Shown: positions 34,805-44,069 of the stretch, one piece after another | How the letters are laid out: every line of letters starts with the position of its first letter | How positions within the stretch are numbered: the first letter of the stretch is position 1 | Assembly: GCF_000739735.1 (NCBI RefSeq) | Contig: NZ_BBJF01000024.1 | Coordinates: 1 to 64,000, forward strand | DNA from: Paraburkholderia ginsengisoli NBRC 100965 | GTDB taxonomy: Bacteria; Pseudomonadota; Gammaproteobacteria; Burkholderiales; Burkholderiaceae | Direction: 5' to 3' | DNA: 64,000 nt | The notes under the pieces: model-generated | Seen by the model: the letters and a program-made list of their open reading frames with translations, nothing else | The model's database searches: none | What the model was told of the DNA's origin: nothing | Program-made: the position numbers and the translations under genes

Positions 34805-36931
34805 TCAATCCGGCACGTTCACCGCACCGCCGCCCGCCGTGATCGCATTGGCGCCAGGACTCGCCGCAATCGCCGGCAAATTCGCGGCGCTCAACGCAGG
34901 CGCGGCACCCGGCTCGCCGCCACGCGGTGTCGTGTGAATCACCTGCGACGGCGGCAGCGGCGTGCCGCTCTTCAGATGACTCCACATCAGATTGAGCGCC
35001 TGCAGGTTGTAGTAGTGCAGCGGCACGAAGCGCGTATCGAAACCGGCCACGCTGAGAAACGCGTCGAAGTGCTGCGCGTTCGTCACTTCGTAAAACGACA
35101 GCTTGCTCGCGCTGCCCTCGGTCAGTTGATTCATCCCCAGGTACGGCCGCGACGCATGATTGATCGGCACCAGCGCATCCGCGCGGCCTTGCACGATGAT
35201 CGTGGGCTTGCCATGCAGATTCGCGTTCACGCGGATCGCGTCGACGCTGCCGGTCAGCGCGCCGTTGGTCCACTGCGCGCGCAGACACGCGGCCCCCGCA
35301 TAGCTCGCGTTGGCGGTTGCCAACCGGTGATCCACCGCGCCTGACGCGCCCGCGTTATAGACGAGATTGATGCCGTTGGTCGGCGGCACGCCGTTGCCGT
35401 TGCCGAATACCGTGAGCATCGGCGACACCGCCGGTGTCACGCCCGCGGCACCGGCCGCGCTGGTGGTGCCGAAGCTGAAGTTGCAGAGGTTGTCGGCGAC
35501 ACTGGCGCGCGCGTACGCATTCGCATACGTCAAGGCAACGGCGGGCACGGCCTGCGAGTCCCACATCGGCGCTTGCAGCAGGTCCGAGTCGGTCTGGTAG
35601 CCGTTCTGATGCAGCAACGCGAGCGCGTTGACCGCCTGGGTCGTCAGGTCCGTTCCCGCGATCACGCCGCTCGCCGCAAGCGACGCGCAGCGCGCGGTGC
35701 GAATCGCCGTGGTGGTTGCGAGCGGCAACGTGGTCAGATACGGCGCGCCGGTCGCGGCGGGCGCGAGCGCGGCGCACGGCTGCAACATATTCGCGAGCGT
35801 CATGTAGTCGGCGAGCGGCTTGCCGAATGCGCCGACCGGCACGCCGCCCTGCGCCACCGACACCTGCGTGGCAAGCCGCAAGTTGATCTGCGGCTCGCCG
35901 ACCACCACCGCCGTGATCAGCCCCGACGTGTCCTGTTCCGCCGCCGCGAGCGACGCGCCGCCGCCGTTGCTCACCGACGCCGCGATCGTCGTGATGCTGC
36001 CGCTCTTATAGCGCACGGTGCGGGTCGAGCCGTTCAACGAGCCGTATGAATCGTTGAGCGCCCAGTATGCGAACTGGATCGCCTGTAGCGTGTTCTTGCC
36101 CCAGTCCTGCTCCGGATTCTGTTGCGAGTGCGCGTGCTTGAACGCATAGCGATTGGGGAACTGCGCGTTGAACGATGCGAGCGCGCCGCCGCTCAGGTTC
36201 GCCGTGAAGAGACTCGCCTTGCCGGCGGCGGACGCATCCTGCAACGTGCCGTCGATCAGCGTGACGCGATTGGTCGACAGTTCGTGCGCGCCGTTGCCGC
36301 TGCCCTTGTCGGTGTAGGCCACCGCGCAGCCGCGCTTGAGGCCCCACTCGCCGGCCGCGGAAATCGCGCCGTACACGCCGCGCGAACCCGACGAGGTCGC
36401 CGTGACGATGCACGGCTGATCCGCGTTGAAGCTCGCCGGAATCTGCACCAGCATGCTGACGTTCTGCGCGCCGGTGCCGTCGTCGGCGAACGCAAGGTAC
36501 TCCTTACCCGCGATCTTGCCCTCGCCCAGCGTGTCGTTGCCGTTCAGATCGACATTGGGTCCCCAGAAGCGTCCATACCCGCCGCTCGCGCTCATGTCGA
36601 CGAGCGCGCGATAGTTCGACCAGATCGCGACGCGCCGCAATTCGGCGGCGGTGGGTTGCGCGGGGTTCGCGATGGCCGGCGCGGTGGCCAACGCGAGACC
36701 GGTCTTGCCGAGGCCCGCAGTAAGCAGATCGTCGGTGTTGCCGTCATAGGACTGCGTGGTCACCGCGCTTTTGATGAAGCTTGGCAGCACGTTGCTCGAT
36801 GGTGCAGGTGGAGCGTTGTCGTCGTCGCCATGGCACGCTGTCAGTGCGATTGATGCAGCCATCACGATGCCCACGGTACGCATCGGCGACGCAATGCGCG
36901 ATGCCGGCCAGAGTCTGATCGTTGAAGTCAT
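34805..36931 (-). CDS. D-(-)-3-hydroxybutyrate oligomer hydrolase
   Basis: 708-residue alpha/beta hydrolase of the PHB-oligomer hydrolase family. A signal sequence with lipobox-like LTAC is at residues 20-33. VVGEPQINLRLATQ, SVSNGGGASLAAAEQD (nucleophile loop), YTDKGSGNGAHEL and PTIIVQGRADALVPINHASRPYLG are characteristic. The C-terminus is Pro/Gly/Ala-rich. It cleaves soluble 3-hydroxybutyrate oligomers. The start at MTSTIRLW was preferred over one six codons earlier because GGAGACAGCAAAG fits it. It is divergent from paoA. Confidence 0.93.
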   Translation of the reverse strand: MTSTIRLWPASRIASPMRTVGIVMAASIALTACHGDDDNAPPAPSSNVLPSFIKSAVTTQSYDGNTDDLLTAGLGKTGLALATAPAIANPAQPTAAELRRVAIWSNYRALVDMSASGGYGRFWGPNVDLNGNDTLGEGKIAGKEYLAFADDGTGAQNVSMLVQIPASFNADQPCIVTATSSGSRGVYGAISAAGEWGLKRGCAVAYTDKGSGNGAHELSTNRVTLIDGTLQDASAAGKASLFTANLSGGALASFNAQFPNRYAFKHAHSQQNPEQDWGKNTLQAIQFAYWALNDSYGSLNGSTRTVRYKSGSITTIAASVSNGGGASLAAAEQDTSGLITAVVVGEPQINLRLATQVSVAQGGVPVGAFGKPLADYMTLANMLQPCAALAPAATGAPYLTTLPLATTTAIRTARCASLAASGVIAGTDLTTQAVNALALLHQNGYQTDSDLLQAPMWDSQAVPAVALTYANAYARASVADNLCNFSFGTTSAAGAAGVTPAVSPMLTVFGNGNGVPPTNGINLVYNAGASGAVDHRLATANASYAGAACLRAQWTNGALTGSVDAIRVNANLHGKPTIIVQGRADALVPINHASRPYLGMNQLTEGSASKLSFYEVTNAQHFDAFLSVAGFDTRFVPLHYYNLQALNLMWSHLKSGTPLPPSQVIHTTPRGGEPGAAPALSAANLPAIAASPGANAITAGGGAVNVPD

Positions 36932-37074
36932 CTTTGCTGTCTCCGTCATTTTCTAATACCGTTGTATTTGCAACGGCACCGAAATTGCTGCGTCTGATTC
37001 GTTTGAACGCGACGCTTCGGATACCGACGCATCGCTAGCCTGCATTGACCTTTCAATGGAGTCAACAGAACGTC

Positions 37075-37815
37075 ATGTCCACGCATAACGAATGTCAGGA
37101 TCCGGGCGACCCGGACGCCACCCCACAGCAACCCGCACGCCGCCGCTTTCTTCAATCGGCTGCCGCTGCCGCGACCGTCGGCGCGGCCCCGCATCTGCGC
37201 GCGCAAACTCAAACGCCGGCCGCGCCGCCGGCTCAGATCAACCCGAGCGTGCCGCCGCGTCCGGTCACGCTGACCGTCAACGGTCGCGCTTACACGCTGC
37301 AACTCGAACCGCGCGTGACCTTGCTCGATGCGCTGCGCGAATACGCCGGCCTGATGGGCACGAAGAAAGGCTGTGATCGTGGCCAGTGCGGCGCCTGCAC
37401 GGTGCTCGCCGACGGCCGCCGCATCAACTCGTGTCTGACGCTCGCGGTAATGCACGAAGGCGAGAACATCACGACGGTCGAAGGACTCGCGGCCAACGGC
37501 GTGTTGAGTCCGATGCAGCGCGCGTTCATCGAACACGATGCGTTCCAGTGCGGCTACTGTACACCGGGGCAGTTGTGTTCCGCGACGGCCCTGCTGAACG
37601 AATTTCGCAGCGGCACGGCCAGCACCGTGACGGCCGATGTGCGCCACCGGCCCGCGCAACTCTCCGACGACGAGATCCGCGAACGCATGAGCGGCAACAT
37701 TTGCCGCTGCGGTGCGTACGCGAATATCGTGGCCGCGGTGCGTGCGGTACATGAAGGCCGAGGCGCAAGCAGCGCCGCTTCCGGCATCGACACCGCACGA
37801 CCCGACAACGCCTGA
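37075..37815 (+). CDS. paoA: periplasmic aldehyde oxidoreductase, [2Fe-2S] subunit
   Basis: 246 residues. A twin-arginine signal (RRRFLQSAAAAA, about 23-34) indicates export of the folded complex. Two [2Fe-2S] clusters follow: CDRGQCGACTVLADGRRINSC (plant-ferredoxin type) and CGYCTPGQLC ... GNICRCGAYANI (xanthine-oxidase type). With the next two genes it makes the molybdenum enzyme that oxidises aldehydes to acids in the periplasm. Stop and next start are 13 bp apart. A TTG start 30 bp upstream is possible but has no ribosome site. Confidence 0.94.
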   Translation: MSTHNECQDPGDPDATPQQPARRRFLQSAAAAATVGAAPHLRAQTQTPAAPPAQINPSVPPRPVTLTVNGRAYTLQLEPRVTLLDALREYAGLMGTKKGCDRGQCGACTVLADGRRINSCLTLAVMHEGENITTVEGLAANGVLSPMQRAFIEHDAFQCGYCTPGQLCSATALLNEFRSGTASTVTADVRHRPAQLSDDEIRERMSGNICRCGAYANIVAAVRAVHEGRGASSAASGIDTARPDNA

Positions 37816-37828
37816 CGGAGCGACCAGC

Positions 37829-38830
37829 ATGGATGCGATCTCTTACGAACGCGCCGGCGATGTCGCCGGCGCGGTGCGCGCCGTTCAGCAACCGGGCGCG
37901 GTGTTTATCGGCGGCGGCACGAACCTGCTCGATCTGATGAAGGGTGGTGTCGCGCGGCCGGTGCGGCTCGTCGACATCACGCACATCAACGGACTCGACA
38001 CGCTGACGACGCTGCCCGATGGCGGCCTGCGCATCGGCGCGCTCGCGCGCAACAGCGACGCGGCCAATCACGCGCTGGTGCGCGAGCAATACCCGTTGCT
38101 GTCGCAAGCACTGCTCGCGGGCGCGTCGTCGCAATTGCGCAATATGGCGACGGTCGGCGGCAATCTGCTGCAACGTACCCGCTGCGGCTACTTCTACGAC
38201 ACCGCCTTCACGCAATGCAACAAGCGCATGCCTGGCAGCGGCTGCGCGGCGCTCGACGGCCACAATCGCACGCACGCGATCCTCGGCGCGAGTCCGCAAT
38301 GTATCGCGGTGAATCCGTCGGATATGAGCGTGGCGCTGGCGGCGCTCGATGCCGTCGTGCGCGTGAGCGGTCCCAATGGCGAGCGGACCATTGCCTTCGC
38401 CGACTTCCACCGTCTTCCCGGCGACCGGCCCGACGTCGACACCACGTTGCAGCCCGGTGAACTGATCACCGCCGTCGATCTGCCGCCGCCGCTCTTCAGC
38501 ACGCACTCCCACTATCTGAAAGTGCGTGACCGCGCCAGTTACGCATTCGCGCTGGTGTCGGTGGCCGCCGCGTTGCAGATGGACGGCGAGCGCGTGACGA
38601 GCGCGCGCATCGCGCTCGGCGGCGTCGCGCACAAACCGTGGCGCGCGAGCGTCGCCGAACAGATGCTCGCCGGTCAGCCGCTCTCGCAGGCGGCGTTGAA
38701 GAATGCCGCCGCCGCCGCGTTGAGCGACGCACGTCCGCGGCACGACAATCGTTTCAAGGTGCAGCTCGCGCAACGCGCGATCGTGCGTGCAGTCAACCAG
38801 GCCGCCGGCCACGCGGGAGGTGTCGCATGA
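37829..38830 (+). CDS. paoB: periplasmic aldehyde oxidoreductase, FAD subunit
   Basis: 333-residue FAD-binding middle subunit of the molybdenum hydroxylase. GGGTNLLDLMKGGVARPVRLVDI is the first FAD loop and ATVGGNLLQRTRCGYFYD the second. RCGYFYDTAFTQCNKRMPGSGC supplies the cysteines of the extra [4Fe-4S] cluster seen in PaoB. It overlaps paoC by four bases (ATGA), so the two are translationally coupled. Confidence 0.94.
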   Translation: MDAISYERAGDVAGAVRAVQQPGAVFIGGGTNLLDLMKGGVARPVRLVDITHINGLDTLTTLPDGGLRIGALARNSDAANHALVREQYPLLSQALLAGASSQLRNMATVGGNLLQRTRCGYFYDTAFTQCNKRMPGSGCAALDGHNRTHAILGASPQCIAVNPSDMSVALAALDAVVRVSGPNGERTIAFADFHRLPGDRPDVDTTLQPGELITAVDLPPPLFSTHSHYLKVRDRASYAFALVSVAAALQMDGERVTSARIALGGVAHKPWRASVAEQMLAGQPLSQAALKNAAAAALSDARPRHDNRFKVQLAQRAIVRAVNQAAGHAGGVA

Positions 38831-41043
38831 ATCTGATCGGTCAACCGGTCGACCGCGTCGACGGTCTGCTCAAAGTCACCGGCGAAGCACGCTATGCCGC
38901 CGAATTCCCCGAAGCGCGTCTCGCGCATGCGGTGCTGGTCACCAGCACGATTGCGAGCGGCACGATTGCGTCCATCGACGCGAGCCGCGCGCAGGCGCTG
39001 CCCGGCGTGCTGCTCGTGATGACGTACCAGAACGCGCCGCGCCTGCCGAACGGCGGACGGCCCGCGTTGGCGCCGCCGGCGGGCAGGCGGCTGTCGCTCC
39101 TGCAGGACAACCAGGTTCACTACAGCAACGAGCCGGTCGCGGTGGTGGTCGCCGACACGCTCGAACGCGCCGTCGATGCCGCGCGCCAGTTGCGCATCGT
39201 CTATCAGCAGAGCAGCGCCGCCGTCGACTTCGCGCTCGCCAAACCGAACGCGCATGCGCCGGACAAACCGCAAGGCCGGCAAACCGATACGCAACGCGGC
39301 AGCTTCGAAGACGGCATGCAAAGCGGCCCGGTCCATGTGAACGCGACCTACACCACGCCGATCGAGCATCACAATCCGATGGAGCCGCACGCGACGATGG
39401 CGCGTTGGGACGGTCCGCAACTCACGCTCTACGACTCGACGCAAGGCGTGAGCAGCGCGGCGCAGGCGGTGGCCAAAGTGTTCGGCATCGGGCCCGGCGA
39501 CGTGCGCGTGATCTCGCCGTTCATCGGCGGCGGCTTTGGTTGCAAGGGCTCGTCGTGGTCGCATGTGTCGCTGTGCGCGATGGCCGCGAAGCAGACCGGG
39601 CGGCCGGTGCGCCTCGTGCTCGAACGGCCGCAGATGTTCGGCCCGGTCGGCGCGCGGCCGCGCACGGAACAGCGCTTCGCGATTGCCGCACGACACGACG
39701 GCACGCTGACGGCGATGCGTCACGACAGCATCTCCAACACGTCGACGATCGAAGACTGGACCGAGACCTGCTGCATGGTCACGCGGATGCTCTACGCGGT
39801 GCCCAATCAGGTGACCACGCATCGGATCGTGCCGCTCAATCTCGGCACGCCGACCTTCATGCGCGCACCGGGCGAAACCACCGGCTCGTTCGCACTCGAA
39901 TCGGCGATGGACGAACTCGCGGCCGCATTGAAAATGGACCCGCTCGCGCTGCGTTTGAAGAACTACGCAGAGGCCGATCCCCAGGAGAACAAGCCGTGGT
40001 CGGGCAAGTCGTTGCGCGAGTGCTACCGGATCGGCGCGGAGAAATTCGGCTGGTCGAAGCGCAGCGCCGCGCCGCGTTCCATGCGCAACGGCGGCACGCT
40101 GATCGGCATGGGTATGGCGACCGCGACCTATCCGGCCAACCGCAGCGAAGCGGCAGCGATCGCGCGGATTCTGCCGGACGGCACCGCGATGGTCGCGTCG
40201 GGCACGCAGGATCTCGGCACCGGCACCTACACGGTGATGACCCAGGTGGCCGCCGACGCGCTCGGCTTCTCGCCGGAGAACATCCATTTCGCGCTTGGCG
40301 ATTCGACGCTGCCGCGCGCGCCGGTGTCGGGCGGCTCGCAATCGGCGGCGAGCGTGTCGCCCGCGGTGCGCGAGGTGGCCAGCCAGGCGCGCAACCAGTT
40401 GATCGCGCTGGCGCTGGCCGACCCGGCGTCGCCGGTGCACGGCATCGCGCTCGACGACATCACCGTCGATAACGGCTGGGTGACGAGCCGCTCGCAGCCG
40501 GGCAAACGCGATCCGGCGGCGGCGATCATCGCGCGCGCGGGCGGCAAGCCGATCGAGGCGACCTCGACCGTCAAGCCCGGCGACGAGAAGCAGAAGTACT
40601 CGTTTCACTCGTTCGGCGCGGTGTTCGTCGAGGTGCATGTCGACGCCGACCTCGGGACGATCCGCGTGCCGCGCGTGGTCGGTGTGTACGACGTGGGGCG
40701 CGTGCTCAACGAGAAGACCGCGCGCAGCCAGTTGATGGGCGGCATCGTGTGGGGCGTCGGGGCGGCGCTGCAGGAAGAGAGTTCAGTCGATACGCGTTAT
40801 GGGCGCTTCACGAATGCGAATCTCGCGGAGTATCACGTGCCGGTGAATGCGGATATCGGCGCACTCGACATCACGTTCATCGATCAGCCTGATCCATATA
40901 TCAACTCGCTCGGCGTGCGCGGGATTGGGGAGATCGGGATTACGGGCGTGCCGGCGGCGATTGCAAACGCGGTGTATCACGCGACGGGGGTACGGGTGAG
41001 GGATTTGCCGGTGACGCTGGATAAGGTGATGGGGGTGGCGTGA
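38827..41043 (+). CDS. paoC: periplasmic aldehyde oxidoreductase, molybdenum-cofactor subunit
   Basis: 738-residue large subunit holding the molybdenum cytosine dinucleotide site. It begins with VDRVDGLLKVTGEARYAAEFP, and the middle has PFIGGGFGCKGSSWSHV. The conserved Glu of the active site is in SLGVRGIGEIGITGVPAAIANAV near the C-terminus. It carries no signal peptide; it is expected to be exported bound to PaoA. The MocA-type gene next door would supply the cytidylyl cofactor. Confidence 0.95.
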   Translation: MNLIGQPVDRVDGLLKVTGEARYAAEFPEARLAHAVLVTSTIASGTIASIDASRAQALPGVLLVMTYQNAPRLPNGGRPALAPPAGRRLSLLQDNQVHYSNEPVAVVVADTLERAVDAARQLRIVYQQSSAAVDFALAKPNAHAPDKPQGRQTDTQRGSFEDGMQSGPVHVNATYTTPIEHHNPMEPHATMARWDGPQLTLYDSTQGVSSAAQAVAKVFGIGPGDVRVISPFIGGGFGCKGSSWSHVSLCAMAAKQTGRPVRLVLERPQMFGPVGARPRTEQRFAIAARHDGTLTAMRHDSISNTSTIEDWTETCCMVTRMLYAVPNQVTTHRIVPLNLGTPTFMRAPGETTGSFALESAMDELAAALKMDPLALRLKNYAEADPQENKPWSGKSLRECYRIGAEKFGWSKRSAAPRSMRNGGTLIGMGMATATYPANRSEAAAIARILPDGTAMVASGTQDLGTGTYTVMTQVAADALGFSPENIHFALGDSTLPRAPVSGGSQSAASVSPAVREVASQARNQLIALALADPASPVHGIALDDITVDNGWVTSRSQPGKRDPAAAIIARAGGKPIEATSTVKPGDEKQKYSFHSFGAVFVEVHVDADLGTIRVPRVVGVYDVGRVLNEKTARSQLMGGIVWGVGAALQEESSVDTRYGRFTNANLAEYHVPVNADIGALDITFIDQPDPYINSLGVRGIGEIGITGVPAAIANAVYHATGVRVRDLPVTLDKVMGVA

Positions 41044-41070
41044 GGTTTGGAGGGTGAGGTCGGGTCGCTG

Positions 41071-41105
41071 GGTGGTTGCGTCTGGTGGTTGCGTCTGGTG
41101 GTTGC
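41071..41105. repeat. 13-bp direct repeats downstream of paoC
   Basis: Two perfect copies of GGTGGTTGCGTCT and nine bases of a third follow the paoC stop codon. The rest of the 279-bp gap before mocA contains nothing I recognise. Confidence 0.75.
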
Positions 41106-41322
41106 ACGCGTGGGCCGCCTGCGCCGATTGCGGGCGTCGGTCGCGTTCGCGAGGCGCACTCCCGTGGCGCGTGCCGAATGCACGCGCCGTCGCCTCGTCC
41201 ACGATGACCGCCCGCGCCGCAGCACGCTGAGCCGCCAAGCGCCCCGCCGCTGAGATTCCCGCTTGCCTGCGACCCCGTTGCATCGCACAATCAGCCTCAT
41301 TCTCTTCACCGGGGCCCAGTCC

Positions 41323-41910
41323 ATGACCTATGCCTCGCTCGCCACTGGCGTGTTGCTCGCCGCCGGCTTCGGTTCGCGCTTCGATCCGGACGGTCTGCAC
41401 AACAAGCTGCTCGCGCGGATGCCCGACGGCACGCCGGTCGCGCACGAATCCGCGCATCGGCTGCTGCAGGTCGTCACGCGCGTGCTGGCCGTCGTGCGGC
41501 CGGGGTCGGACGCCCTCGCGCGTTTGCTGAACGACGCCGGTTGCGATGTCGTGTTCGCGCCCGATGCGGAACGCGGCATGGGCGCGAGCCTCGCCGCCGG
41601 GATCGAGGCGAGCGATGACGCCGAAGGTTGGATCGTCGCGCTCGCTGACATGCCACGCATCGCTACCACGACGATCGAAGCCGTCGCGCGCGCGCTCGAC
41701 GACGGCGTGTCGCTGGTCGCCCCGTTCTACCAGGGACAGCGCGGGCACCCGGTCGGCTTCGGCATCGAACATCGCGACGCACTGCTCGCGCTCGACGGCG
41801 ACACCGGCGCGAGGTCGTTGCTGATGTCCCAGCGCGTGACGAAGGTCGATGTCGACGACCCGGGGATTCTGCGCGACGTCGATACGCCGGAGGATTTGCG
41901 CAACGTCTAG
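41323..41910 (+). CDS. mocA: MocA-type molybdenum cofactor cytidylyltransferase
   Basis: 195-residue nucleotidyltransferase-fold protein. GVLLAAGFGSRF (about 8-19) with K in LHNKLLARM is the GxGxR loop and LADMPRI gives the metal-binding strand. It should transfer CMP to molybdopterin to make the MCD cofactor of molybdenum hydroxylases. The 279-bp gap from paoC means co-transcription is not proved. The PaoD/XdhC-type chaperone usually encoded beside paoABC is not in the window. Confidence 0.8.
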   Translation: MTYASLATGVLLAAGFGSRFDPDGLHNKLLARMPDGTPVAHESAHRLLQVVTRVLAVVRPGSDALARLLNDAGCDVVFAPDAERGMGASLAAGIEASDDAEGWIVALADMPRIATTTIEAVARALDDGVSLVAPFYQGQRGHPVGFGIEHRDALLALDGDTGARSLLMSQRVTKVDVDDPGILRDVDTPEDLRNV

Positions 41911-41987
41911 CGCGGAGCGACGAAGGCGTGGCGCGTATGGAGCGCTTGCGGCGCGGGACTTGATCCTCGTGGGCGTTTAGGCGCATA

Positions 41988-42003
41988 CTGTATATCCATA
42001 CAG
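41988..42003 (+). promoter_or_regulatory. LexA (SOS) box
   Basis: CTGTATATCCATACAG is a perfect CTGT-N8-ACAG palindrome extended by a TA on each side. It is 57 bp upstream of the ATG of the DUF4130-UdgX gene. AT-rich sequence follows it. Confidence 0.88.
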
Positions 42004-42059
42004 TATTTTTTTATCCGGTGGCGGACGCTTTTCACGGCGGGCGCCCACCGCGCGTCCGC

Positions 42060-43592
42060 ATGAAACGCATTCCGATCGAACCGACTTTTGCCGCATGGCG
42101 CCGCGCCGCGCGAGCACTTCTGCGTCAAGGCATCGAGCCGGGGCTGGTCGAGTGGGTCGAAGTTGAACGGGACGAGGCGGAAGACAGGGCGGTGGTGGCT
42201 GAGCGGGATGCGCGGCTGAAGGATGTGGTGGGTTCAGCGGGCGCAGTAGCCTCAGCAGGCTCAGCAGCCAGCACAGCCACCGGTGCATCAAACCACCCAT
42301 CATCCACCGCCCCATCCACCCCCGCCATCCCCCGCGAACTCCTCGGCCAGTTGCAAACCGCGGCCTGCTATCGCGCGGCGGATCGCTGGGCACTGCTCTA
42401 TCGCATCCTGTGGCGGTGGACCCACGGTGAGCGCGACGTCATCGAGTTGCACGACCCCGACGGCGCGCAACTCAATCAACGCGTCCAGTCGATCGAACAC
42501 GAAACCGCCGATCTGCTGGACTTCACGCTGTTCAGACGCCGCGATCCTTCGATAGGCCTGCCGGAATTCGTCGGCTGGTACGAGCCGCGGCACGATCTGC
42601 TGGAGCGTGCCGCCGAGAAGTTCGCCAAACCGATGGGCGATTCCACATGGATGCTGGCCACGCCGCACGGCGCGGCATTCTGGAACGGCATGCTGTTGCG
42701 TATCGACCAGACCGCTGCAAAGCAAACCGCGGCGCAAAGAGAGCAGGCCACACCGGCTTTGCCACCGGACGCGATGACCGGCGAAGCCATCACCAGCGAG
42801 CCCACCGAAGCGCTTTGGCTCGCCTACTACGCCAGCGTCTTCAACGCGCGCCCGACGCCCATGCCGTTGCGCTACTGGCGCACGCCGCCCGCCGGTCCGC
42901 CGCTGCCCGCGCAACTCGCTCGCGAGCGCAGTCGTGCCGGCGCGCAAGACGCCGTCATCACCGTGCCGGAGACGGCGCCGGTCGAAGACTCGGCGCTCAC
43001 GCCGCCATTGCACGAGCCGACGGGCCCGTTGGCCACCTGCCGGCGCTGCGCGCTATGGCGCAATGCGAAGCAGGCCGTGGCGGGCGTGGGGTCGGCCGAC
43101 GCGACGATCATGGCCGTCGGCGAGCAGCCGGGCGAATACGAGAATCAGCACGGCGAGCCCTTCACCGGACCCGCCGGCCAACTGCTGGACGCCGTGCTCG
43201 CGCGCGCCGGCCTCGAACGCGCGACGCTGTACCTGACCTATGCCGTCAAACACTACAAGTGGGAAACGTTCGATCAGCAGCGCGTCCATCGCATGCCCGA
43301 GCGGCGCGAAGTCGAAGCTTGCGAACATTGGCTGCAGCAGGAACTGACGCGCGTCGAGCCTCGCGCGATCGTCACGCTGGGCGCGACCGCGCTGAAGGCG
43401 TTAACCGGCGCGCACGTCAACCTGTCCGAATATCTTGGGCAAACCATCGCCCATCGCGGACGCCTGATCGTGCCGACGTGGCATCCGTCGTATGCGCTGA
43501 GAACGGCGGACGCGCGGTTGCGCGAGGACATCGTCGAAGGCATCGTGACGGCGTTCAGTCGCGCAGCGGCGCTGGCGGCGCAGGGCGGTTGA
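42060..43592 (+). CDS. udgX: DUF4130 domain fused to UdgX uracil-DNA-binding glycosylase
   Basis: 510 residues. Residues about 1-235 form a DUF4130-type region (PTFAAWRRAARALLRQG, WALLYRILWRWTHGE, GWYEPRHDLLERAAEKFA, TPHGAAFWNGMLLRID) interrupted by a Ser/Ala/Thr/Pro linker. After a spacer, the UdgX domain covers about 325-500: CRRCALWRNAKQAV, GEQPGEYENQHGEPFTGPAG, the loop DQQRVHRMPERREVEA and WHPSYALRTA. UdgX traps uracil-containing DNA through the loop histidine; here that loop reads QRVH rather than KRIH. The ATG at 42060 was preferred; a GTG at 42018 is in frame. A LexA box precedes it. Confidence 0.87.
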   Translation: MKRIPIEPTFAAWRRAARALLRQGIEPGLVEWVEVERDEAEDRAVVAERDARLKDVVGSAGAVASAGSAASTATGASNHPSSTAPSTPAIPRELLGQLQTAACYRAADRWALLYRILWRWTHGERDVIELHDPDGAQLNQRVQSIEHETADLLDFTLFRRRDPSIGLPEFVGWYEPRHDLLERAAEKFAKPMGDSTWMLATPHGAAFWNGMLLRIDQTAAKQTAAQREQATPALPPDAMTGEAITSEPTEALWLAYYASVFNARPTPMPLRYWRTPPAGPPLPAQLARERSRAGAQDAVITVPETAPVEDSALTPPLHEPTGPLATCRRCALWRNAKQAVAGVGSADATIMAVGEQPGEYENQHGEPFTGPAGQLLDAVLARAGLERATLYLTYAVKHYKWETFDQQRVHRMPERREVEACEHWLQQELTRVEPRAIVTLGATALKALTGAHVNLSEYLGQTIAHRGRLIVPTWHPSYALRTADARLREDIVEGIVTAFSRAAALAAQGG

Positions 43593-44069
43593 TCTTTCAG
43601 AACCGCGTGCACCAGGCCACAACAGGAGACTGCCCGCTGCAAGCGTCGATCATGCGAATGAAGTGCATGTGGGGAGGACGGTGCAGGAACCGCCGATATG
43701 CCGAAGCGAACAGGCCGCCGCAGGAACGCGCGACGTCGGCCCCTGGCACACACGAGCACCGCGCGTGGCCTACGCCGACGCGAACCACGTCGCGCCCGCC
43801 GACCGCAATATCGCCTAACCCACCAAACGGTGAGCCTATCAGTAGCCCGCCGCCCCAACCGGTGAGCCTCTACGGGAACCCTTCCGGAGCTGCCGCGAGG
43901 CACACCGGCCCCCACCGCCAGGCACACCGTTTGCGTTCCCACAACCGCCGCGCAAGCCGCGTCGATTCCGCCTAAGCTGATGTCACGCCGCGTTTTCCCG
44001 CGCGGCCCCGGCTCGACAGTCCGGCTCGCGCATCACTCCCGGCCTGTGCGCCTCAACCCCACACGTCCC
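43593..44069. other. intergenic region without gene
   Basis: 477-bp gap between udgX and the PIG-L gene, both plus strand. Open frames are Pro/Arg/His-rich and read as chance. No hairpin with a T-tract or operator was seen. Confidence 0.5.

Noticed and set aside
42018..42059. GTG start adding 14 residues to udgX
   Set aside because: It is close to the LexA box and the extra residues are not like the family. The ATG at 42060 begins at the usual start of the domain.
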